Origin: Amoebophrya sp. A120
Taxonomy: Eukaryota > Sar > Dinophyceae > Syndiniales > Amoebophryaceae
Reading direction: 5' to 3'
DNA length: 64,000 nt
Assembly: GCA_905178155.1 (NCBI GenBank)
Contig: CAJINV010000011.1
Span: 1,633,216-1,697,215, forward strand
Shown here: positions 1 through 10,252 of the stretch, in pieces
How positions within the stretch are numbered: position 1 is the stretch's first letter
Layout: every line of letters starts with the position of its first letter
Notes under the pieces: model-generated
What the model saw: the letters and a program-made list of their open reading frames with translations, nothing else
Database searches by the model: none
What the model was told of the DNA's origin: nothing
Program-made: the position numbers and the translations under genes

Positions 1-673
1 GCCCTCGCGGTTTCCCTGGAGGAGCTCGGTGCGAAAACGGGTAACTCCAAGGGCGTGGTGCTCGCAAAAGCCCTTCACGCCGCGAACACGCGCTTCCTCG
101 ACTCGCGCGAGGCACAGGTGTCCCGAAAAGCCGGGGAGCTCGACAACCGGGGCAGTCATTTCTACCTCGCACTCTATTGGGCACAGGTAAGAACAACTCT
201 ATGGTCGTATTCTAGTAGGTCTAAGTATCGGTTTACTTACAGTTGAAATGCATGTAGATGTGCTGATGTTCATGTTGATAATCAAGATCAAAACTAACAA
301 ATGCAAATCATGATCATAAGTACACTGAATAAACTCGTCGTCGACATCAAAGGCGCTCGCCGAGCAAACGGAGGACGCGGACCTGCAGGGAAAGTTTGCG
401 GGCGTGGTGGAAAGTTGGAAGGGCGCTACGGAACAAATCGTGAAAGAGTTGAACGAGTGTCAGAAGGTGGCCGTGGATCTCGGCGGGTACTACCACCCCG
501 ACCCGGTGAAGACGTCCGCGGCGATGCGCCCCTGCAAGGTCTGGAACGACTTGCTGGAAAAGGCCGGGAAGGACGTGCAGGCCGACCCCATCGTGTCTTC
601 GCCGAGCAAGGGAAACCGCAGAAAGTCCTCCGGCGTGTGTTGCATTGGCAGCGCGGAGGTGCCCGCCAACTGA
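1..673 (+). CDS. NADP-dependent isocitrate dehydrogenase, monomeric type (3' end, 5' partial)
   Basis: Exons 1-186 (open at the window edge) and 353-673, split by a phase-0 GT-AG intron (GTAAGA donor at 187, AAAG acceptor ending at 352). The enzyme oxidatively decarboxylates isocitrate to 2-oxoglutarate and yields NADPH. Segments diagnostic of the C-terminus of the bacterial-type monomeric IDH family are visible: [31 protein letters not shown], then [17 protein letters not shown] close to the end. These differ from the homodimeric IDH common in eukaryotes. After the conserved end there is an extra tail of about 50 residues rich in Lys, Ser and Cys, ending [11 protein letters not shown]. The N-terminal catalytic part and start codon are outside the window, so compartment cannot be judged. 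Confidence 0.85.
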
Positions 674-1559
674 AACATGCAGCAGCCACTGGCTCTTGCG
701 GAAGGCGTTCGCTTCAGGTCGAAGTACTGAAGCAGGACAGCATGCTATCTTCTGCTTTGGATGCCAAGAACCGCAAGATCATATCGACACAAACGATGTA
801 TCCTTTATCATCTTTATTATCGCAAGGGAAAAAACAACAGTCCATTTGTGTAGACTTTTCAATTTTTCAAGGATAGTGAACAACTTGCACTGCTATTGCG
901 TCCCTCGTTCGTCCCTGAAGCAATGAAACGAAACATCTTGGCGGTAGTTATCGCTGAGTGTACTTCTTTCAGGGGATGAAAATGAACTTGGGACAGCAGA
1001 AGCTCTGTGGTTGGAGATCTATTACCGCTAGGATCATATCAGGGTTAACAAAGTCTATTTGTATAGCACACAAGACAAGTTGTGACAAGCTTTATCGATT
1101 CAACAAGTATTTTCCTGCGCACATTTATGCGTAGCAGGTCTTTCACCCTTTTTTCTCTTTTCTTCGTGTGTAACCAAAGAAAAACAAAACCGCGGCACTT
1201 TGTGACCCCTGTGTTTATTTTACGTCTGGCACCATAAAAGGGAAACGATCATTGTATTTCTTGACTTACTCAAACTCATTTTCCGCCGGAATGAACTCGC
1301 TTCCAGGCAACGAAACACTTTGAGAACTCCCAAAGTTGGATTTCCAAAGACAAAGTTGGAAAAGAAGTCATGGCGCCAGAATGAAAGACGTAGTAAAGTC
1401 ATGCAAGTTTGCGCATGGTGGTCAAAAAGAACCACTACAGTGAAGACTCTCACACCAACGCAGTTTTTCCCCGGGATTTTGCTTGTGGAGGGACGTGGCG
1501 CTGCTACAGGCAATTAAGAGATTACTATATACTTCTTTCCTTCTACGTACATACTAGCA
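674..1559. other. Intergenic spacer
   Basis: Moderate-AT sequence following the IDH stop. Short frames on both strands have no recognisable domain. Nothing else seen. Confidence 0.6.
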
Positions 1560-2960
1560 GCGCGCCACCGACGCGGCATTCATGGAGGACGCGCAGGGCA
1601 TCGCCGACGCCTCCGCGATGTTGTCTTCCTACCGCGCCGACTCTTCAAAATGTAAAGAAGGGAAACTGCGCAACTACCCGGAGGGGGATACTGCGGGCGG
1701 TTTGCGGCGCCGGCCCCGCCCCCCGAGCGCGATGCGGGAGGGGGCTCCGTCAGTTTGGCCCGGCTTACCTGTGTGCGTGCGCGCTTGGCGCCGTCTTTGT
1801 TCTTCCGCGCGCCCCCCTTCTGCCGGGGTTCTGGGGCGGCGGGCCGGCCCAGTCGCGCAGTTCGGGGGCGGCGAGGTCTCTCGGCCCAGAAAATGCCAGG
1901 GCGGCCCCGGAATCGCTTGCCGCCTTAGAACTGCAGCGATTTGCGGTAGATGTCTTATCTGACAACCTATACAGAGCCTACCCGAATAGCAGCCGGGCCT
2001 TCGTGTTCGTTAGCTGCAACAGGTGCGTCAGCGAGCGGATAGCAGGAAACGGCTGATCTGCATGAAGGCAGCTGCGCCGATTCGGGGCACCGCCCTGCGC
2101 TGCCGCCGGACTCGTTCCGACGTGCTACGCATTTCCTGGCCGCGCCCTTCCTTGGGCGAAGCGTAGCCCGCGCGCTTGGCCCCGGGGCCGCTGGCGCGCG
2201 GGGGCCCCGCACGCGAGTGCCATGGCCCGGGGTCGATGTGGCGAGCCCATAAAGACGAGGCCGGCGCCAGAAGCGACCTGGGGCGGGCGCGCAGGGCTTT
2301 CCGGCGTTCTTGGACTGCGGGCGAGGATGTGCGGGCGGTAGATAGTTCCTCCCTTTCCTGGGTTTTCCGCTTTGGCCTGTTCTCCCAGACCGATTCGCGC
2401 AGACCTTCGGGGCCCCCGCCGTCATGCGCGCCCCAGCTTGGCAAAGAAAGCAGCAACATGGCGGCCGGATGGCAAAGGGTTGGGCGCCCGCCGCGTCGGT
2501 TGTCGCCCGATCCGTCAACTGAGTAAAAAAGTCGCTGAGGCCCTGGCGCGTTTCGGGTTCCATTGCGACACCGCCGCGGATGTCTTTGTGGATCCTTATG
2601 GCAGGCGGTATCTTCCATGTCCAGGAACCGCAGACGCCGATCCGCAGTGGGTGCGTGTGATGCCTGTCACCTATGGAAGGGGGGGCGGGGAGTTTTCTGG
2701 GCAGGTGGCGGCCCCCTCCAGTCCAATCCGCCCAAGCCCGGCGGGGGCCGTCAGCCCCCCGGGCGGCCGGGTCGGTCGCGCCACTAACTTGCGGCCGCGC
2801 CGGAAATAAGCGAGTCCGGCTACGCCGTTTTCGTATTGCTGTCTGTGATGCGCGTACAGTTGAGAAACGGGCCGCGGGTGCTAAATTTAGTGGGCCCAGC
2901 GGGGGTATGGCGCACGGTGGAAATTTGTTTCTTAATCGTGCCGCGAAGCTGTAGCATTCC
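1560..2960. other. GC-rich island, no confident gene
   Basis: Base composition changes sharply to very GC-rich (runs such as GGCGCCGGCCCCGCCCCCCG) and returns to AT-richer sequence after about 2960. Long frames exist on both strands (for example 1967-2968 on the minus strand), but in this composition stop codons are rare and none resembles a known family. The most protein-like stretch is on + at about 2517-2690 (FGFHCDTAADVFVDPYGRRY), which I cannot assign. Possible origins are a degraded mobile element, transferred DNA or a chimeric assembly. Confidence 0.5.
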
Positions 2961-3621
2961 CTCGCCAACGCACAGTGGCAGCCTGTGGCGCGATTTCTTA
3001 CTCTGTCGGGCCGTTATCCCTCTGGTGGTGGCTCACTTTCTTCGACGCAACTTTGTTCCGTAGGGGTATATTGCGCTATGCTTAGAGTTTGAAATTGAAA
3101 TGAGGATGACCCTGGCGCGAACGTGTGGAGGGATAGCCGGCCAATCGTGGACTAGTTATTTTACCAGCATGTCAAACATTTTTTTATTTTTACACTTTTC
3201 TTCCTACGTAGAAAAAGCACAAAAGTGAGTTTCTAGTGTGCATAGTTTGATAGGAGCGGACGTCTCTGAATGCAAGATAGATGCGTCGGCCGCAAATTCA
3301 ACGTGTGACTCATACTGTTGAGAACAACTTGCATGGGAACGCGAAGTGTGTAGTTTCTGAGGAGAGATGATGATACTCCGCCCGCCGACGCCGTAACAGG
3401 TTAGGTCGGGCGTCGATTCTTTTTTGCTACGGGTGGACAGGAAGTTTCGACTAAGCTGCGCAGCTATGTTTTGATTACCGGTTGCGTTCCTTGTCTTGTT
3501 GAGAAGAAGAAATATCTCTCGTTTTACAACGGTCAGGCTAACAAAAGTGAACACCAGAGGTCTCCGTTGTTAACACCTCCCCGCCCGCCTTGGTCCTGGT
3601 GTTTCTTCGGTGGATGCAAAG
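2961..3621. other. Intergenic spacer upstream of the GYF-like gene
   Basis: Return to ordinary composition. No coding signal seen; it probably includes the 5' untranslated region of the gene starting at 3622. Confidence 0.5.
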
Positions 3622-5564
3622 ATGCTCCATACCTCCTCTTCATCCCCGGCGGAGCAACGAGATAGGCCATCTCTTCATGATGAACGACCTCTTCCCGACA
3701 GGGATTCCTTGGCGCGCGAATCACCATCCCCAAAAAGCAATGCAAGAACCAGCCGAACGTCAGTCCACGGGGAAGAGGATCATGAGCAGTTTCAGCAGAA
3801 AACACGGCTCTGTGGAGCAAGCACAGCGTCAGGCCCTCGGGGGAGCAGACGACATACGCGGACGTCAACTTCATCGACAGGCCTGAACTGCTTCAAAAGC
3901 GCTGCGCTGCGTCTCAGAACGCCGAGCCAAAACCACGGTGGTGCACATCCGCCTGTTGCACGGTGCTCCAGAGAAACAGCGCAAGACGTGGAGGACAAAA
4001 ATGGCCGCACTTTGCTCCCTGACCAAGAAGCGGCTTTGATCTATCGGAAAGATGATGTCGGCAAGGCGAGCAGCCAAGAAAATCCTGTGTCACCAAACAT
4101 CATGTCGATCACTGATAAGATCCTGGACGAGCCCGAAGAACCCTCGTCGTCCAGTGACCTCGAGCTGATTCAGGTCAGCCTCGCCAAGGAGCTGGAGTTC
4201 CTCGACCGCACGAAAAATGGGAACCGCTCCTCGTGGCCGTCTGTATTGCGTCCTGCCTTCGGCGGAAAGACCACATCTGCTAAGGCGAAGAACAAGAAGG
4301 GCCTAGTCACCACCGCCAAGACACCAACGTCTCCTCATCAAGCGGCAATTGGTACAGCAGAAAAAAGTGGTACGGAGCAGGAGAACCACAGCGCCGCTGC
4401 AGTTCATCTGTCAAGAGCCGGCAATACTAAACAGGAGACGACCACGACTTTCCACACGGTCGCGCGCAAGATTTCGCAACCGCTCAGGGCCCTTTTCGCA
4501 ACACTGCCAGCGAGGAGAAGCAAGACCTCCCGAGACCGCGCTGCAAGCGACGAGGAAGACGTGTGGCCCCTCTCTGGAGACCCACAGCGCGCCGAGAGCG
4601 GCAACCTGCGCGCCGCGAGCAAGAGCCAAACGTCCACCTGCTCCTCCAACGAGGCCCGCGTCAGCAACACCTCCGCCCCGCCGTTATTGTCGGCCGGTAT
4701 TGGGAGCGCCGCAGGAGCCAACGGGCGCGCGCGGAGCCTGAGCTGCGACGAAGAGAAATCATCGCCCTCTACTCCGAACAAAGGTGGAGCGGATCCGTTG
4801 CAGTACGGCAGTCCAGGCGGTGGACGAGGAGTTTCAAACTACAAGCAGGTGGGACGAGGAGGTGCGACTAGCTCGACAGCCTTTCAACAGCTGTCAAAAA
4901 CCGCGGCCGGGAATAGCAGTAATTCACTCGATATTCTGAAAATGCGGTCCGTATCCGCGCCGGGTTTGTTTAACAAACAGGACTTTGCCGCGGGATTCTG
5001 GTACTACCTGGACGGGACGGAGGAGAAGATTGTCGGGCCCAACTCCAGCCAACACATGCGGTCGCTGTACGATAACAAAACCCTGAATAACAACACGCCC
5101 GTTATGAGCAGCTGCTTCGGAGAAGGTATGGGTTACTACGTTGATTGTACCTAAATAACATCAACATCGCGCAATGCAAGTTTAATATCTTCACCTTCAA
5201 TTCCATACGCGTAGATGTACTCGTTTTCGTACTTGATGCCAAAAACGAATCATAAATTTTCCCGACCTCAAAACTGACGCCTTTCTCTATGCTCTCGTTA
5301 TGCACAGATATCTCCAACAAGCGGGTCTATTACGCTCTCTCCGAAGTGTATCCGGAAACTCGCCACTGCTTTTACCTCCCGGCAGTGAAGCCGGTGGCGG
5401 TAGCGGCCTCTAGTAGCAAAAACACGAGAAGCGGGGGCGGGCGGCTGTTTTCCATCGAGGAAAGCGAGAACATTATTGAGGAGGAGGAGGAAGAGGAGGA
5501 GGAGGACCAGGATAGCCAGAGTGCGGAAGAAGTGGATGAGGACAAGATTTCGCGTGACAGCTAG
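3622..5564 (+). CDS. GYF-like domain protein, mostly disordered
   Basis: Exons 3622-5125 and 5308-5564, joined by a phase-1 GT-AG intron (GTATGG donor, TGCACAG acceptor); 586 residues. I start at the ATG at 3622, since the frame extends only four codons further upstream and without an ATG. The first 450 residues are Ser/Arg/Lys/Thr-rich and look disordered. From about residue 458 comes GFWYYLDGTEEKIVGPNSSQ followed by HMRSLYDNKTL, which fits the GYF fold pattern (aromatic W-Y-Y, then G-P-x-S and a Met-containing helix); the second exon supplies the closing strands (VYYALSEVYP, HCFYLPA). GYF domains bind proline-rich peptides. The C-terminus holds an acidic run of about 12 Glu from a GAG repeat (5479-5514). 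Assignment rests on the motif alone. Confidence 0.65.
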
Positions 5565-6516
5565 TCTTGAGTTGTGGAGTGCGGGTAGAAGTTCTCGCTG
5601 GTCCTTGCGAATTCAACATCTTCAAAAGCACCTACTTCTATGTCAAAATTTTCATTTTGTTTCGCAGTGTACGAAAAATAACAGTTTTTTACATGGAGTT
5701 TCAGTTTCGTAGAGGTCAACATCGTCAACAAAGGAGTAGTGTAGAAATCGACTGATTTTGATTTTTTCAAAAATTTTGGGCTGTTGATGAGATGATTAGA
5801 AAACACAATGTGGCTCTCCAGTGGGAACAAAGACAAACACAGAAAGAGGTTTCGTCAATCGTCGTCGTCTTACCGTGCCTGAAAGTAGCTCATCGCCACA
5901 TGGCGAGAAGACGTAGTCAAATATACTTTCTTTCGCGACGTGATGTAATTCGACCTTAATACGGCGTAGGTTTCCAGACGCGTAGATGAGCAGTGGCAGA
6001 AGTGGACCACCATGGCAACATCGAGTTCCAAAAAGAACAAATCTGTTCCTGATCTACTAACCTCACTAATCAAAATTTCAAAGTACAAGACCAAGGAACT
6101 ACGACCAGTAGTGTCAATAGTTGTCAGCACGTCGAGGTCGATTGCCACCGGTATAAGAAAATTTTTAGAGAGCTAGTTGTAATCAACTTCTATGAAGATG
6201 ATCCATCACCTACAAGAACGAAGACGAACAACAGAATTACGACTTCAAATAACAAGCGAGAAGATGCTCTTTACACATGACGAGTGCAGCCCACAGACAA
6301 CTACCGAGGACGACGAGGAGATATAGAAGTACTAGCACGTTGAAGTTTATAATCTCTAGAGGGAACGCATTCACATACAAGGAGCTCCACTTTTTACTAC
6401 AACCACTTCTATGTTTTTGTTTTCAGTAGTACAGAAAGGAACAAGGTCCGTGTCGTTGCACTAAATACACGAGGAACATTCCTTGTTTGTTCTGCCTGCA
6501 GCCACTTGACCACCAA
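5565..6516. other. Intergenic spacer
   Basis: AT-rich, no convincing coding frame. CTGCAG just before 6501 could be a splice acceptor, so a small 5' exon of the next gene hidden here cannot be excluded. Confidence 0.45.
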
Positions 6517-8604
6517 ATGATGTCGCTAATCCAGGACCAGTTGGGGATAAAGGAGCCCCTTCCGTCGGTTTTTCTCGAGGGTGTGCTGGTGAATTATGCA
6601 ATACAAATTTCCCGTAGTACATGTACAAGATGCATGATCACAATTTTCACCAATTTGCAGCGTAAAACTTGTCATGCTAAACTAGGATCGAAGCCAAGTT
6701 TTGTCATGCGGCGACCGCATTTGTACGTGTGCGAGAAAAAGAAATTTACTGTGGATATGAATCTGGGCCTGACCTGGGGCTTTTTCCTTCTCTCCTGTCT
6801 CGTGTCTCCCTTTTTCTGGGGCGACCTCCCGCAGGAGAAGAAGCTGCTGTGGCACACGACGTTTGTGGCGATGATGCAGCCGTTCTACCTCGGGTACGCC
6901 CTGTGGTCGGAGATTGTGACCTATCACATGCAAATAGATACGTCTTCTTCTGGAAAAGTGCAAATTTGTGATGCTCTCTGTCAGTCACACAAAAATCTGT
7001 CATGCGCGAGAAGTAGCGCAAGCTGTCCACTTGTGGCCACCTCCTTGGGAGATGAGCATTTCTCATGCAGACTAGGCATTGCAAAGCTGTCGGAATAAAA
7101 CTTGTGATGCTACGCCCCCTAATCCAGACAGTGTAGGCCACGCTAAACCTGCATCACAAACCTTGCATTCTCCCAGACAGAGACATATTTGCAATCCATA
7201 TGACGGCGGGCAAGTGGTGGTACGAGAATCCGTTTGGCGACTGGTTTTCCTACCCACCAAGTGAGCAAATTTGGTACGGGACTGGGTTGTCCTGCGGCTT
7301 CATGGCGATGGACAGCATGGCCATGGCCATCTGGCCCCGGCAGCTGATGAAGGCGCTACGCAAGTCGATGTACATCCAGATGTGGGTGCACCACGTGTTT
7401 TCCCTGATCTTCTGGCCCTACGCCCTGTCCGCACACCGTGCGGCGATTCCCATCGCGTACTTTGTCCTCACCGAGATTTATCCCACAGAAAAAAGCTGGC
7501 AGGTCAGATTTGTAATGCAAAAATAAACACACAGAAAAATCTGTCATAGGCGAGGCCATAGCATGCTGTTTAGGGCATGCAATACAGATTTTTTTGTCTA
7601 TTTATTTTTGCATTACAAATATGCCCTGCCAGCTTTTTTCTCTGGGATAAGGTTAGCAACCCCTGCGTGAATTTCCGATGGCTGCTGGAAAACCGACCGG
7701 GCTGGGACACGTCTGTGATGTACTACACGGCGGGCATCACCTATGGAAGCGTCAGGTTTGAAATCGTCAAAGTTGAAATAATCTGCAATGCATAAAATGC
7801 ATGACCCGAGGTGCGTGCGTTGCAGAGCAGGCAAGTGAGGCCGATTGTAAGCCTGTTTGGGGTTACAGCTCGAGCTGCTAAAGTAGCATGAGAAAATCGC
7901 TCTTCTTTGCCTAAACAGCATGACAAACTGGATTTACGGACCACCAAAATTTGTCATGCGCCACTTGAAAACTGGGCTCCAACTGGCATCCATTTTATGC
8001 ATGACAAATTATTTCAACTTTGTCGATTTCAACTCTGACACATCCATATCACCATGCTGCTCGTCTTCTTCGTCGTGCGCATACTCCCCATGCCCTGGTT
8101 TCTCTTCCACATGCTGCGGCCCAGCAGCTATCAACTGCAAATATGTCTGGGTCTGGAAGAAAGCAGGAGTTTGTCATGCAGATTTTGCATGCCCCATGAG
8201 GTCTGTGATGCATGCCCTAGCATCAGAGATTCTGCGAGGGCTTTCTGATGCTCACACAGCATGAGAAGTGCTCTCTCCGCGTAGCACACATTGCGCCTCT
8301 ACTTTATTTGCTGTTCATGCAATACAGATTTTATGTAGAGTGCAAAGGTAGCATCACAAGTTCCATCCTTCCAGACCCAGACAGATTTGCAACGCATAGC
8401 AGCTACGACGGAGCAACGTGGTTCCAGATGGTCACCCTGTTTCTGCTCGGACTCATTCCCTTCGCGCTCAACGCGTTCTGGTTTAAACTGATGGTCCGAA
8501 AGGCGTTCCGCGTGCTCTCCAACGTATTGAAAGGATCCTCACGCAGTGAAGAAAAAGGAAAAGCGGAAACACCGGAGCAAGCAGAAATGAGAAAAACGAA
8601 GTAA
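6517..8604 (+). CDS. TLC-domain multipass membrane protein (TRAM/LAG1/CLN8 superfamily)
   Basis: Exons 6517-6594, 6763-6920, 7205-7478, 7655-7741, 8054-8130 and 8406-8604; 290 residues, continuous after removal of five introners. Several hydrophobic segments are visible, with TLC signatures: MWVHHVFSLIFWPYAL carries the conserved His pair in a membrane helix, followed by YFVLTEISNPCVNFRWLL, the 'LTE...P..N.RW' block typical of TMEM56/TLCD-like proteins. The C-terminal tail is Lys/Glu-rich and probably cytoplasmic. TLC proteins act in ER or plasma-membrane lipid metabolism or sensing; the ceramide synthase Lag motif is not evident, so a TLCD-like role is more likely. The junctions are strong evidence for the introner model: every exon pair gives a conserved, gapless reading. 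ATG 6517 is the first Met in frame; an upstream exon is possible. Confidence 0.8.
6595..6757. mobile_element. Introner IE1 (TLC gene, intron 1)
   Basis: 163 bp flanked by the direct repeat TGAAT (6590-6594, 6758-6762). Ends TATGCAATACAAATTTC and GAAATTTACTGTGGATA are imperfect inverted repeats. Removal gives VLVN|LGLTWGFF. No GT-AG pair is possible at any shift within the repeat. Confidence 0.75.
6921..7200. mobile_element. Introner IE2, diverged family A (TLC gene, intron 2)
   Basis: 280 bp flanked by TGAC (6917-6920, 7201-7204). Left end TATCACATGCAAATA pairs with right end TATTTGCAATCCATA, and the right part holds a diverged CCCAGACAGAGACA, so it is probably a decayed family A copy. Removal gives EIVT|AGKWWY. 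Confidence 0.75.
7479..7649. mobile_element. Introner IE3 (TLC gene, intron 3)
   Basis: 171 bp flanked by AGATT/AGGTT (7474-7478, 7650-7654; one mismatch). The terminal inverted repeats match at all but a few positions over about 26 bp (7477-7502 versus 7625-7650). Removal gives VLTEI|SNPCVNF. Internal TTTGTAATGC and TTATTTTTGCATTACAAAT also pair. Confidence 0.8.
7742..8047. mobile_element. Introner IE4, family C (TLC gene, intron 4)
   Basis: 306 bp flanked by ATCACC (7736-7741, 8048-8053). Family C arms: TTTGAAATCGTCAAAGTTGA on the left, its near complement at 8009-8035 on the right. Removal gives TAGIT|MLLVFF. Confidence 0.85.
8131..8397. mobile_element. Introner IE5, family A (TLC gene, intron 5)
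   Basis: 267 bp flanked by the 8-bp repeat AGCAGCTA (8123-8130, 8398-8405). Arms TGTCTGGGTCTGGAAG and CTTCCAGACCCAGACA. Removal gives RPSSY|DGATWFQ with the codon TAC split across the junction. Confidence 0.9.
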
Positions 8605-10252
8605 GTAGCGAGTTTTTGAACAGAATCTGAAACACAGAAAATGTGGCGCGGACTGCAAAAAAATCAGCGTCACGTGGTGCACGACGCATGTGCTACGTTT
8701 TGACTATTTCTCGGGGCAATGTAGAATCTGAATCGTCAGTGTGTAGTCTTGCCTGACTTGCGAATAAAATTTTCAAATCGACTCCGCCCGCGCGTATTTT
8801 CAACACGACCAATTTGGCTGCAACCAAGAACATGACTGCGGCTGTGCCTCACTTGACTCGTCACAAGGCATCAAATCAAATTTTTTGGCCTTTGGTTCGG
8901 CTTCCATTCTGCGAACAGAATCTTCAACAGTAGCGTCTTCTACTACATGCAGTTGCGCAAGTTCACCGTGAAGCCTCCTGTTTGATGCCTCATCTCTTGT
9001 GTTCATTGCTCCTGGCTGCTCGCCCACCTTTGATAAATTTTTAGGATAGTTAGAGCTACAACTTATATGTGATTCATTCCTACTAGAAAGAGCACCAACA
9101 CGACTCCACAAGAAGCATAGTGTCACTGAGCAGTACGAATGACAACACTTCTCACATCTCGCAACATCTTCCGCTCCTCCTATCTATCAACACCATCGTC
9201 GCTTATACATGATTTTTTTTCGTGGTAAAAGGTATTAATTTGTGCTTCTCACACAAGGAACCCTGCCTATTAAATAATTTCCGTGAGTGCGTCGACGCGC
9301 ACGCTGCACTTCCATACATTTTTCGATTTCGAAGCATAACTAAGTATGCAGGGTAGCGTAGTGTTAATGTACCACTACAGGATGCCGACGAGAAGTACTT
9401 ACCTCTTGAGAGTTTCTGGAACCGTAGATAGTATAGATGCATGTTTAGGTAGATACTTACATGCTACTTAGATATGAAAAGTGCAACCCCGTTGTAGACA
9501 ACATTTTTACAACCTTCGCCTCCCTCCAGAAGGACTCTGTATAGCTGTGACTCGTCGCCTCCTCCTGTAAAACAAGATGCAGTAGCTAAAGTTTCGCACA
9601 AAAAAGTACAGCAAGATAAAAATCCTTTCGTTGTCGTCCCCGAGGAGTTGTTGTTTTCGTTCTGCTCCGTTTTGCTTCTGAGCTGCGCCAGCTCTTCGTT
9701 AGTTGCTTTTCTTACTGCCTGCTGCCACTGGAACAACGAACCCGGGGCGAAGACGATGGTCCAGTTGTGTTGACCACACGCGAGCAGGACCATCCTTTGG
9801 CATTCTTGCGGAGAGCAAAGTGCTGTGGCGAACGCGAATCGAAGATGCGCACCGCCGCGCTGGAACTACTGGACGAGTCCTCCCCATGTAATTCATCATC
9901 ATCTTCTCAGCGGAAAGGGAAAGCTGCATGCTGATGCTTTGCGATTGCCTAGAAGCGAGGACGAAGTAGCGGCGGCCCTAGGAAAATGTAGCACCAGGCA
10001 GGTTGTACTAGTTGTTCCTGACGCGCTACAATCTTCTCCGACATCAACAGTGAGAAGTATGTACAACTAAGAAAGGCCAACGTCTTCTTGTTCGCACCCT
10101 GGACCGCAACGGCCGCTGGAGCTACCCCGTTGATATTGAAACTGGTGTGAAGATTCTTGGAGCCAGTTCTTCTACAACTGCCTTCGAAGGAGTTCATCCC
10201 GAAGTACCCGTGCGTAACGACTTCCGCATAACAACGAACCAAAGTTATCAAC
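8605..10252. other. Intergenic spacer and likely 5' leader of the PP2C gene
   Basis: No gene supported. The part at 9650-9950 is more GC-balanced and holds short minus-strand frames, one with a GTAAGA donor-like site, but without a recognisable domain. 10080-10252 is probably 5' untranslated sequence. Confidence 0.45.

Noticed and set aside
1967-2968. 333-codon minus-strand frame in the GC-rich island
   Set aside because: Composition alone makes long frames likely here; the translation is Arg/Pro/Ala-rich with no domain, and overlapping frames of similar length exist on the other strand.
6570-6600. Introner edges as ordinary GT-AG introns with misplaced boundaries
   Set aside because: Shifting through the flanking repeat gives no GT-AG solution except at IE15; alternatives outside the repeats break the conserved protein.
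7742-8047. In-frame stops and frame shifts in the TLC, PP2C, amidotransferase, carrier, myosin and giant genes as signs of pseudogenes
   Set aside because: Every disruption coincides with an introner bounded by direct repeats, and removal restores conserved protein without residual damage.
9464-9929. Minus-strand frames near 9.5-9.9 kb with a GTAAGA donor-like site
   Set aside because: Two competing frames, no family resemblance, and no partner exon found; kept as spacer.
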